A stretch of 64,000 bases of DNA from Duganella levis. GTDB lineage: Bacteria; Pseudomonadota; Gammaproteobacteria; Burkholderiales; Burkholderiaceae_D. Shown here piece after piece: positions 34,706 through 40,816 of the stretch; position 1 is the stretch's first letter; each line of letters starts with the position of its first letter. The position numbers and the translations under genes are program-made. The DNA is taken from contig NZ_WWCT01000006.1 of assembly GCF_009857605.1 (NCBI RefSeq), positions 186,001 to 250,000 of the forward strand, in the 5' to 3' direction. A model generated the notes under the pieces. It worked only from the letters and a program-made list of their open reading frames with translations. It was not told the origin of the DNA and ran no database searches.

Positions 34706-35881
34706 GTGACGGATACGAACAAGAAGCCCACCTGGGCGTTGCTGGCATTGGCCGTCGGCGCCTTCGGCATCGGCACCACCGAATTTTCGCCTATGGGATT
34801 GCTGCCGGTGATCGCCGAAGGCGTCCACGTCTCCATCCCCAGCGCCGGCCTGCTGATCAGCGCCTACGCGCTGGGCGTGATGATCGGCGCACCGATCATG
34901 ACACTGCTGCTGGCGCGTTTGCGCGCCAAGCATGCGCTGATGGTGCTGCTGTCGATTTTCGTGGTCGGCAACCTGCTGTCGGCGATGGCGCCCGGCTACT
35001 GGACGCTGCTCGCTTCGCGCCTGGTCACCAGCCTGAATCACGGCGCCTTCTTCGGCATCGGTTCCGTGGTGGCGGCCAACCTGGTCACGCCGGACAAACG
35101 CGCCAGCGCCGTGGCCACCATGTTCATGGGACTGACGATCGCCAATATCGGCGGCGTGCCTGCGGCAACCTGGATTGGCCAGCAGATCGGCTGGCGCATG
35201 GCGTTTGCCGGCACGGCGGGACTGGGCTTGCTGGCGATGGCGGCGCTGGTGGTCGCACTGCCCCGCGGCGAAATGGGGGCGATGCCGGACATCCGCAAAG
35301 AACTGCGCGTGCTGACCCGCCCTGTGGTGCTGATGGCCTTGGCCACCACCGTCATGGGCTCGGCCGCCATGTTCACCGTCTACACCTACATTGCACCTAT
35401 CCTCACCACGCTGACCGGCGCTTCTGGCACGTTTGTGACGCTGGCGCTGGTGCTGATTGGTGTCGGCTTCACGCTCGGTAACGGCATCGGCGGCAAGCTG
35501 GCCGATTGGTCGCTGGATGGCGCCACCAAGATCTTCCTGGCGTCACTAGCGGTGATCATGCTGGCGTTGCCATTGCTGTTCACCAGCCATTGGGGAGCGC
35601 TGATCGGTGTGGTGCTGTGGGGTGCGGCGGCATTTGCGATTGTGCCGCCGGTACAGATCCGCGTGATGCACGCGGCGGCCGAGGCGCCGGGACTGGCATC
35701 GTCGGTCAACGTCGGCGCCTTCAACCTTGGCAACGCTGCGGGCGCCGCCATCGGCAGTTACGTTATCTCGGCCGGCATGGGCTACGCCGCAGTGCCGGTC
35801 GCCGGCGCCGTCATGGCCGCCGCCGGCCTGCTACTGGTGTTCGCCGGCCGCGCAGTCGGCGCGCAGCCGGCCGCAGCTTAA
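34706..35881 (+). CDS. MFS transporter, DHA1 family (AraJ/YdhP-like exporter)
   Basis: 391 residues from a GTG at 34706, 12 membrane helices. Start WALLALAVGAFGIGTTEFSPMGLLPVIA is characteristic of the AraJ/YdhP drug or sugar exporters, and the motif A-like loop LARLRAKHALM is present. Probably a proton-driven exporter of small molecules such as drugs, sugars or purines. End overlaps the convergent receiver gene by four bases. Confidence 0.88.
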   Translation: MTDTNKKPTWALLALAVGAFGIGTTEFSPMGLLPVIAEGVHVSIPSAGLLISAYALGVMIGAPIMTLLLARLRAKHALMVLLSIFVVGNLLSAMAPGYWTLLASRLVTSLNHGAFFGIGSVVAANLVTPDKRASAVATMFMGLTIANIGGVPAATWIGQQIGWRMAFAGTAGLGLLAMAALVVALPRGEMGAMPDIRKELRVLTRPVVLMALATTVMGSAAMFTVYTYIAPILTTLTGASGTFVTLALVLIGVGFTLGNGIGGKLADWSLDGATKIFLASLAVIMLALPLLFTSHWGALIGVVLWGAAAFAIVPPVQIRVMHAAAEAPGLASSVNVGAFNLGNAAGAAIGSYVISAGMGYAAVPVAGAVMAAAGLLLVFAGRAVGAQPAAA

Positions 35882-36246
35882 CCGAGGTTGTTCAGATACT
35901 GGTTCAAATGATCGAAGTTCAGCGGCTTGGAAAAGTGCTGCGTAAAGCCCGCCGCGACGGCCTTCTTGGCCGAATCGCGGTCGGCTGAACCGGTCAGCGC
36001 AATGATCGGCACCGTCTCGGCGCCAGGCATGCGGCGAATCGCGCGCACCGCGCCAAAGCCGTCCATCCAAGGCATGCCGAGGTCCATGATGATCGCCTTC
36101 GGCATCGCATCACGCACCCAATCGCAAGCCTCGTAGCCGTTATGCGCAGAGGCAGTCTCGTAGCCCTGGCATTGCAGCAGAGCCGACAGCGACTCCACCA
36201 TATCGACATTGTCATCCACTACCAGAACTTGTTGTGCGCTTGCCAT
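35878..36246 (-). CDS. Stand-alone response-regulator receiver (CheY-like)
   Basis: 122 residues, receiver domain only. Acidic pair Asp11-Asp12, phospho-acceptor Asp55 (IIMDLGMPWMDG), Thr/Ser in ALTGS and Lys107 in HFSKPL, all canonical. No output domain, so it must act by protein contact. No kinase or phosphotransfer gene beside it. Confidence 0.9.
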   Translation of the reverse strand: MASAQQVLVVDDNVDMVESLSALLQCQGYETASAHNGYEACDWVRDAMPKAIIMDLGMPWMDGFGAVRAIRRMPGAETVPIIALTGSADRDSAKKAVAAGFTQHFSKPLNFDHLNQYLNNLG

Positions 36247-36526
36247 TTTTGCCTCGCCTTTTATTTAATCGGTGAAAGCATCGTAGCAAACGGATGAGCT
36301 AAGGAATGTTCGCTAGCGCACCCTGTTGCAATTGCGTCCCCCTCGCCGATGGCAGGCCGCACGGCGCCAAGATCAACCCGCACCACACCGCGCCCAGTAC
36401 GCGGACTCGCTGCGCTAGCGCCTAGGCATGTCGGCGCCAACGATGACCGCTGCTTCATCGAAGTCGACGGCCAGCGCCATAGCTGGCGCTAATTATCGGT
36501 TTGGAGGGGTTGATTGTCTGGCTCTA

Positions 36527-36548
36527 GACAGTCAGGCCAACAGCGGAC
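36527..36548 (-). repeat. Island hairpin repeat, copy 1 (reverse)
   Basis: On the minus strand reads GTCCGCTG-TTGGCC-TGACTGTC, i.e. inverted-repeat arms around the TTGGCC core shared by the other copies. Marks the left edge of the small-gene island. Confidence 0.6.
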
Positions 36549-36602
36549 GAACGCTAGAAATGGCGGAAGACACCGAAGAGTAGCGCTATGCGGGGCGATG
36601 CA

Positions 36603-36623
36603 CGCTGTCGCCCCGAAGCGGAC
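36603..36623 (-). repeat. Island hairpin repeat, degenerate copy
   Basis: Minus strand GTCCGCTTC-GGGGCG-ACAGCG resembles copy 5 (GTCCGCTTC-TGGCCG-TTAAGCG) but the core is altered. Lies 31 bases beyond the 3' end of the gene at 36654. Confidence 0.35.
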
Positions 36624-36653
36624 CTGCCAGCTCATCGAATGTCGGAGACTAAT

Positions 36654-37157
36654 TCAGCTCTTGGTGGGCCGCATTTCGCGTTGGGTCGGATCCAACTCAA
36701 GCACAGATTCATGAAGGCCTGAGATAGCGGGGCCGAGCGGACGTCCGTCGTTATCGACTTGAAAAAGCCCCCACCTGACGTCCTGAATTTCCGCCGTCTG
36801 TTCAGATGGCCCGGAATCAAGCAAGTAACCGAGCGAGAATATCATCTGCGCTTGCAGACAACGAGCAATAGTCGTTAGGTCTTCGTTCGCAGCACCTTGG
36901 TTTCTGAGCTTTTCTAATGTTTGCCCGAGCCCGGCATATGGTGCCTGCGGCCACTTTCGAGCAAGTTTGATCTGCTCTTCGATCCAAAAACTATCCCCCT
37001 CAGCCACGACGTAATGCCATGCGCTCTTCAAAAACAGAAAGCGAAGCAGCTGAGGAATATCTTCTTCCATTTGAGACTTGGCCCACAATTCCGGGGACCG
37101 AGCCCCGAGCTCGGTAAAAATTTTTATTAGCTCTTCTTTTGATTTAGGGATAGGCAT
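36654..37157 (-). CDS. Hypothetical soluble protein of accessory island
   Basis: 167 residues, mostly helical, no signal or membrane segment (PIPKSKEELIKIFTELGAR, FLFLKSAWHYVVAEGDSFWIEEQIKLA, ARCLQAQMIFSLGYLLDSG). The central Trp-rich segment and size recall immunity-type proteins of polymorphic toxin systems, but no family is recognised. Codon use and base composition are AT-richer than the flanking chromosome. No toxin gene is adjacent. Confidence 0.7.
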   Translation of the reverse strand: MPIPKSKEELIKIFTELGARSPELWAKSQMEEDIPQLLRFLFLKSAWHYVVAEGDSFWIEEQIKLARKWPQAPYAGLGQTLEKLRNQGAANEDLTTIARCLQAQMIFSLGYLLDSGPSEQTAEIQDVRWGLFQVDNDGRPLGPAISGLHESVLELDPTQREMRPTKS

Positions 37158-37211
37158 GGCGTTCTCGAATTCTTGTTCGAAGTTAGAAAGATGGCCTGAG
37201 CCATCGTACTA

Positions 37212-37736
37212 TCACATCCGGTTCTGATCACCGGCTGCCAAGATGGATTTATAAGAGGCATCAGCAGACTCTCCATTGACAGCGACAGCTACGTTAGCTT
37301 TCGCTTCGAATACTCGTTTTTGCAGGTCATTGAACCACTGCTTCGGGTTTCCCTGGAATTTGAGATTCGGTTCTGGGATGAATTCAACCTGCCGGCCAAA
37401 TGGAGTATCGTGACAAATCAAAATCGCGACAGTGTCCTTTCCATCTCTCCCATCCTTAAAGACGACTTCCTTAACATCCGTAAGGCTAATAGACACATGC
37501 ACTTCATCTAGTTCAAATCGCAATCGATCACCATCATCGAACACTTCGACGAGCAAATCCTCATCAAGTGCCTTTGACGCGAGAGCGCCGACAAAGACCA
37601 CGATGCTTGTAGCGATTAAATCGACAGCTCGATCTTTGAACCAGAAGGCAGCTAGCATCAGCGCCAGTCCAACAAGCCGGAAACAGTGCCAGCGCCAACG
37701 AATACCTTGTCGAGAAGTGTTATTCGATATTTTCAT
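37212..37736 (-). CDS. Hypothetical membrane-anchored protein of accessory island
   Basis: 174 residues. Basic start (SNNTSRQGIRWRWHCFR), two adjoining hydrophobic segments (LVGLALMLAAFWF; LIATSIVVFVGALAS), then a cytoplasmic or periplasmic beta-rich domain (LRFELDEVHVSISLTDVKEVVF, TVAILICHDTPFGRQVEFIP) reminiscent of a PH-like fold. Function not recognised. 54 bases upstream of the gene at 36654 on the same strand. Confidence 0.7.
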   Translation of the reverse strand: MKISNNTSRQGIRWRWHCFRLVGLALMLAAFWFKDRAVDLIATSIVVFVGALASKALDEDLLVEVFDDGDRLRFELDEVHVSISLTDVKEVVFKDGRDGKDTVAILICHDTPFGRQVEFIPEPNLKFQGNPKQWFNDLQKRVFEAKANVAVAVNGESADASYKSILAAGDQNRM

Positions 37737-37809
37737 GGTGGAGTGTACTTACGTCTCGAAGGGACATTATTACTTCAGCCGATTGGGAAAACCAGAAAAT
37801 ATGTTTGAA

Positions 37810-37834
37810 GTCCGGTTGTGGCCGCTTGCGGCAC
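37810..37834 (+). repeat. Island hairpin repeat, copy 2
   Basis: GTCCGGTTG-TGGCCG-CTTGCGGCAC: arms partly complementary around the TGGCCG core. Lies 15 bases beyond the 3' end of the gene remnant at 37849. Confidence 0.55.
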
Positions 37835-37848
37835 TCGCCGAAATGACA

Positions 37849-37986
37849 TCATATGTTATGAGTGACCACGCCTTGTTCAATCTCTATTGCGTTACTTATG
37901 ACAAGATGTCGGCCATCAGCGTTTGCCATGGATAAAAATTCATTCAGTTTCCTTGACTTGATATTATTAACAACTTGTTCCTCAGA
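37849..37986 (-). pseudogene. C-terminal gene remnant between two repeats
   Basis: The minus-strand frame encodes about 45 residues that look like real protein (SEEQVVNNIKSRKLNEFLSM, then GRHLVISNAIEIEQGVVTHNI) ending in TGA at 37849. It is cut at its 5' side exactly where repeat copy 3 begins. No start with ribosome site is seen. Best explained as the tail of a lost gene. The surrounding 37737-38188 stretch holds no intact gene. Confidence 0.45.
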
Positions 37987-37988
37987 TG

Positions 37989-38014
37989 GTCTGCTTTTGG
38001 CCGATTGAAGTCGA
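37989..38014 (+). repeat. Island hairpin repeat, copy 3
   Basis: GTCTGCTTT-TGGCCG-ATTGAAGTCG; TGGCCG core with partly complementary arms. Abuts the gene remnant at 37849-37986. A separate 19-base palindrome (38031-38049, GGAAAGCCA...TTGGTTTCC type) lies just beyond it. Confidence 0.6.
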
Positions 38015-38094
38015 GTTAGATACTTCTGCGGGAAAGCCAATTGGTTTCCGCTACATCAATGCCAATAACTTTTTCAAACCCACGTCTGAAGGGC

Positions 38095-38115
38095 GACTCC
38101 TGGCCGAATGTCGAC
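38095..38115 (+). repeat. Island hairpin repeat, copy 4
   Basis: GACTCC-TGGCCG-AATGTCGAC, a degraded copy with the core retained, about 73 bases beyond the 3' end of the membrane-protein gene at 38189. Confidence 0.5.
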
Positions 38116-38188
38116 GCAGCCTTCGGGTTACGTGGCAACTTCTAGAGCCGAGTAGACTTGAGAAGGGCGTTGCCCCCAGTTTCCCAGA

Positions 38189-38629
38189 TTACTTCATAAA
38201 TAAGCTCGTCGCAGCAGTGACAAACAGAGCAACAGCAAGTACAAGCACCCCATATAGCAATGGCACTGGTGTTTTTTGCGAAATTGCAAACGCCACGTAA
38301 GCTTCTTTTGGACGATTACCTGTCACCAACGCGACCAACGGAAGTGCCGCCAAGGCGGCAATGCTGCCCCCGCCGGCACCGAGAGCAAGTCCCCGCCAAT
38401 CATCGTTTAAGAGGAAGCCCGACATATATATACAGATACCCACCAATAATCCTAAAAATAGCAAAAAATTCGCAATCCCGATGCTTATTCGATTTTGTCT
38501 GATTAGCGTTTCCGCGTTTTTGCCATTGAAAATTCTGGGAACCCAGCGAGCCAGCGCTATACAGAAAGCAATCGCCAGTAGACCGCCCAGAAGACCACTA
38601 ATTATCGGTCTAATCGATTCAAATTCCAT
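38189..38629 (-). CDS. Hypothetical small membrane protein of accessory island
   Basis: 146 residues with four membrane helices: IISGLLGGLLAIAFCIALA, IANFLLFLGLLVGICIYMSG, LALGAGGGSIAALAALPLVA and LLYGVLVLAVALFVTAAT. Ribosome site GGCGAG upstream. No family recognised; small four-helix proteins of this kind occur among orphan immunity or cassette genes. An overlapping plus-strand frame at 37986-38300 was judged spurious. Confidence 0.7.
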   Translation of the reverse strand: MEFESIRPIISGLLGGLLAIAFCIALARWVPRIFNGKNAETLIRQNRISIGIANFLLFLGLLVGICIYMSGFLLNDDWRGLALGAGGGSIAALAALPLVALVTGNRPKEAYVAFAISQKTPVPLLYGVLVLAVALFVTAATSLFMK

Positions 38630-38670
38630 CTAGACTCGCCTTTTAAAAAGTAAGATGCGAAATTAATGAA

Positions 38671-38769
38671 TTATTGACTGAGTTTCTTTGCGATGTCGTT
38701 ATTCGCGTAGTGACAGTACTTAAAATTCTTCATTTGCGAAATATCAGTAACAGCATTGTTTAGATATTC
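38671..38769 (-). pseudogene. C-terminal gene remnant beside repeat copy 5
   Basis: The minus strand reads EYLNNAVTDISQMKNFKYCH then YANNDIAKKLSQ and a stop at 38671. The frame is closed by a stop a few codons further upstream, within repeat copy 5 (38773-38797). It looks like the last about 32 residues of a gene whose 5' part has been lost at the repeat. Confidence 0.4.
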
Positions 38770-38772
38770 GGT

Positions 38773-38797
38773 GTCCGCTTCTGGCCGTTAAGCGTCA
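38773..38797 (+). repeat. Island hairpin repeat, copy 5
   Basis: GTCCGCTTC-TGGCCG-TTAAGCGTCA. It overlaps the stop codon of the gene at 38795 and borders the gene remnant at 38671-38769, so it separates a whole gene from a truncated one. Confidence 0.65.
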
Positions 38798-39109
38798 TTT
38801 TTTAAATATTTTTTCCATCAAAAAAACACCCGCTGCTAACGAAATACAAACGCCGACTCCCAACAAGAATAGGGGTGCTCCGAACGCTACAAGCATCGCA
38901 GGAATCATAACCAATGCTTGAATATCAATTCCGTGAACATAACATGGATTGGTTCCTCCTTCGTTGACCTCACAATCGAGGGTTCGAGAAATCAAGAACA
39001 TGACGTATGCAAAAAGAGCCAAAAGTAGCCATGTTACAAGAATTTTTAAAGCGGTCTTCAGTAGCGACACCCAAGGACTCGTGCGATGCGATCCTTCATT
39101 CTCATTCAT
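38795..39109 (-). CDS. Hypothetical small membrane protein of accessory island
   Basis: 104 residues, two long membrane segments (ILVTWLLLALFAYVMFLIS; LVMIPAMLVAFGAPLFLLG then VGVCISLAAGVFLM), and between them a short loop with two cysteines (LDCEVNEGGTNPCYVHG) that could form a periplasmic disulfide. Start MNENEGSHRTSPW with AAGG upstream. Family not recognised. Its stop lies inside repeat copy 5. Confidence 0.7.
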   Translation of the reverse strand: MNENEGSHRTSPWVSLLKTALKILVTWLLLALFAYVMFLISRTLDCEVNEGGTNPCYVHGIDIQALVMIPAMLVAFGAPLFLLGVGVCISLAAGVFLMEKIFKK

Positions 39110-39140
39110 GATTAGCCTTGCCAGTCTATCGGATGATTTT

Positions 39141-39168
39141 GAACGGCAGCTGTTGGCCGAAAGGCGTC
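39141..39168 (+). repeat. Island hairpin repeat, copy 6
   Basis: GAACGGCAGCTG-TTGGCCG-AAAGGCGTC; core TTGGCCG, arms partly complementary. Lies 31 bases upstream of the gene at 38795-39109 and 23 bases before copy 7. Confidence 0.6.
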
Positions 39169-39190
39169 AATTCTCATCCATAATTCGAAT

Positions 39191-39216
39191 GTCCGGTAGT
39201 GGCCGACTTCTACCGG
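39191..39216 (+). repeat. Island hairpin repeat, copy 7
   Basis: GTCCGGTAG-TGGCCGACTT-CTACCGG, with a perfect CCGGTAG/CTACCGG stem. 27 bases beyond the 3' end of the interrupted gene at 39244. Confidence 0.65.
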
Positions 39217-39243
39217 TTTGCTGTTCCAGCACATGAGTGCGCT

Positions 39244-39615
39244 CTAACGGACAGGATACATCACTATTTTGGGGGACTTCGAATTTGACACGCCGACGCT
39301 ATAACCACAATCCAACTTCGCCGGAACACATTCGAAATCGATATTCCAGCCAATATCAATGACACCAGGCGGCGCAGGAATTATTGAGAAATATCTATAT
39401 CCCACGTCGCTAATGCGAAATCTATTTCTGGGGATTTTTTTGACATGGACTAAATAATTTTAAGCCAGACCAACGACCTCGCTCGGCAGTAGCACGGGAA
39501 CTTGCATGTGTGGCGACGGCATAGGCGACTTGTCTTCAGCCTGAACAAGCCCCTCAGCAACAAAGATGAGCACCAAAAAAACTATTTTAAACATAGTCTC
39601 CATTTTTGAATTCAT
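39244..39615 (-). pseudogene. Secreted-protein gene interrupted by one in-frame TAA
   Basis: Starting at the ATG at 39615 (GGAG eight bases upstream) the minus strand encodes 51 residues: a signal peptide (FKIVFLVLIFVAEGLVQA), then EDKSPMPSPHMQVPVLLPSE and VVGLA, and a TAA at 39460-39462. The same frame then continues without a break for 71 more codons (NYLVHVKKIPRNRF, YRYFSIIPAPPGVIDIGWNI, DFECVPAKLDCGYSVG, SKSPKIVMYPVR) to TAG at 39244. Both halves look like genuine protein, so this is probably one about 122-residue exported protein with a nonsense mutation; sequencing error or stop readthrough are alternatives. Confidence 0.65.
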
Positions 39616-39627
39616 CAAACACGCTCC

Positions 39628-39651
39628 GTCTGGTATTGGCCGTATGCCGTC
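39628..39651 (+). repeat. Island hairpin repeat, copy 8
   Basis: GTCTGGTAT-TGGCCG-TATGCCGTC, the TGGCCG core between partly complementary nine-base arms. Nine bases beyond the 3' end of the gene at 39661 and 13 bases upstream of the interrupted gene. Confidence 0.65.
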
Positions 39652-39660
39652 CCGGCAATT

Positions 39661-39936
39661 TCATCCATGATAATCAATATCTCCACAGGTGGGATCAATA
39701 TCCTTAACGTGGTCAACTGGCGGTGATTGAAAAAGCAGCACGTGCTCCCGAGCCAAATGCCAAGTTAGGTAAGCGCCGAATATAGGTACTAGCACGATAA
39801 GAGCTGTTTGTGCCCACTGTTGCGCAGGCTCGTAAAACGACGAGGCGAATACCTTTCGCACGGCGAATGCGTCAAGGGCAAGCGGCACCACAGCAAGCGC
39901 TACGAGAATCCATCCGGTTGAAGTAAGTGTGTTCAT
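39661..39936 (-). CDS. Hypothetical small membrane protein of accessory island
   Basis: 91 residues, two membrane helices (STGWILVALAVVPLALDAF and ALIVLVPIFGAYLTWHLA) joined by RKVFASSFYEPAQQWAQ, and a short acidic tail with one Cys (DIDPTCGDIDYHG). The pattern of a phospholipase_D-nuclease-like N-terminal or PLDc_N helical pair is possible but not proven. Closely preceded by a 29-codon frame on the same strand. Confidence 0.68.
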   Translation of the reverse strand: MNTLTSTGWILVALAVVPLALDAFAVRKVFASSFYEPAQQWAQTALIVLVPIFGAYLTWHLAREHVLLFQSPPVDHVKDIDPTCGDIDYHG

Positions 39937-39953
39937 ATTATCTTGAAGGTGAG

Positions 39954-40043
39954 CTAAGCCTCAATAAAAACTTCCATACATTGATAAGCCTCCCGAAGCG
40001 AAATCACTTCATCAAAATCAGGAGTGTCTAAATTGGTGTTCAT
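39954..40043 (-). pseudogene. Short N-terminal fragment of a small island gene
   Basis: 29 codons from an ATG at 40043: MNTNLDTPDFDEVISLREAY then QCMEVFIEA and TAG. The LREAYQCMEVFIEAY-type stretch looks like the start of a family of about 95-residue small acidic proteins, so this is probably a truncated copy rather than a functional peptide. Lies 17 bases upstream of the gene at 39661-39936. Confidence 0.4.
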
Positions 40044-40063
40044 AGTGGTGTCAGGTTCGTAAA

Positions 40064-40089
40064 GGACTGGCTCTGGCCGATACCGGTCC
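40064..40089 (+). repeat. Island hairpin repeat, copy 9
   Basis: GGACTGGC-TCTGGCCGA-TACCGGTCC; arms GGACTGG/CCGGTCC complementary at six of seven positions. Located beyond the 3' end of the toxin gene (40149) and marking the right limit of the repeat-bearing region. Confidence 0.65.
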
Positions 40090-40148
40090 TTCAAACTTCC
40101 AGCTCACCTGTTCGCGGGTATTATTACGAGTCTTAGCTAGAGCAAACT

Positions 40149-40496
40149 TTAATCGGTAATTGCGCGCAGCCGAGCCAGCGCATCTTCAATCACATACTCA
40201 GGCGCAGTTTCAACTCGCTTGGCCTTTCTTGCTTCCAAGTCCAGCATACGAATCTGGTTAACTAACGCCACGCCTTGCGTCTTCATACCTGCGCCGTACA
40301 GGGATGCTGCGAAACCTGCATGCCGAGCGAAGTCACCGCCCTGCCTTATTGGCGCAACCAGCACCACACCTAGCGCATTGAATACACTTGTAGACAGCAC
40401 GAGTACGGGGCGCTTGCCCCTTTGCTCATGCCCTTGCGTCGGATCGAGGCTTACCATCACGATGTCACCTCGCCCAAATTTGCTACGGCTCACCAC
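40149..40496 (-). CDS. MazF/PemK-family toxin (endoribonuclease)
   Basis: 115 residues, the usual MazF length. Opening FGRGDIVMVSLDPTQGHEQRGKRPVLVLS is the MazF/ChpB signature, with the later VALVNQIRMLDLEARKAKRVE. Cleaves RNA and arrests growth when not neutralised. Its start overlaps the antitoxin gene end by seven bases, so both are co-translated. Confidence 0.93.
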   Translation of the reverse strand: MVSRSKFGRGDIVMVSLDPTQGHEQRGKRPVLVLSTSVFNALGVVLVAPIRQGGDFARHAGFAASLYGAGMKTQGVALVNQIRMLDLEARKAKRVETAPEYVIEDALARLRAITD

Positions 40497-40741
40497 GCTT
40501 CTCGCCCTACAGGCTTGACGTTAGACCACTCCGCCAAATCGGCCGGCTCCAGTGCTGTAATGTCACATTGGGCCACCAGGTCAGCCAGCGAATAAGACGG
40601 GCGAGCTGCTTTCAATAGCACTCCTTCAGGCTGCACATTGACGCTCAACTTATCGCCCAAAGTTACTTTGAGTATGCCCAGCAACTCAGTGGGCAAACGC
40701 ACCGCAGCGCTGTTGCCCCATTTCTGAATTGACAATTCCAT
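40490..40741 (-). CDS. MazE/ChpS-type antitoxin (AbrB fold)
   Basis: 83 residues. The N-terminal AbrB/SpoVT swapped-hairpin DNA-binding domain reads ELSIQKWGNSAAVRLPTELL; the C-terminal part (PSYSLADLVAQCDITALE, EPADLAEWSNVKPVGREAW) is the toxin-wrapping tail. Precedes and overlaps the toxin gene; expected to bind its own promoter with the toxin as co-repressor. Confidence 0.92.
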   Translation of the reverse strand: MELSIQKWGNSAAVRLPTELLGILKVTLGDKLSVNVQPEGVLLKAARPSYSLADLVAQCDITALEPADLAEWSNVKPVGREAW

Positions 40742-40816
40742 GAATCATCCAGATGTTGATACATTGTAAATTCATCCGAAATATCATGTCAACGCAAGGA
40801 TGGGCAACGTTTCAGC

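Larger units (their letters stand above)
36247..36653. other. Gene-free stretch at the left border of the accessory island
   Basis: About 407 bases without a supported gene. It contains an 18-base hairpin at 36473-36490 (AGCGCCA, loop TAGC, TGGCGCT), one clear hairpin repeat of the island family in reverse orientation (36527-36548) and a weaker one (36603-36623). Several TAGCGCTA-like short palindromes are also present. Looks like the junction between normal chromosome and island. Confidence 0.55.

Noticed and set aside
36570..36600. TAGCGCTAT near 36590 as a second xyl box
   Set aside because: Only the eight-base palindromic core is shared, flanks do not match, and no sugar gene is near.
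37190..37205. GATGGC/GCCATC hairpin between two island genes
   Set aside because: Short stem, lacks the TGGCCG core and a T-run; likely chance.
37986..38300. 104-codon plus-strand frame in the island
   Set aside because: It reads through repeat copies 3 and 4, then overlaps a convincing four-helix membrane protein on the other strand.
36527..40089. Integron attC interpretation of the island repeats
   Set aside because: No GTTRRRY/RYYYAAC core pair could be identified at the repeats and no integrase gene is present; kept only as an analogy.
36527..40089. CRISPR array
   Set aside because: Repeats are degenerate, irregularly spaced by 20 to over 1000 bases, and separated by genes rather than spacers; no cas gene.
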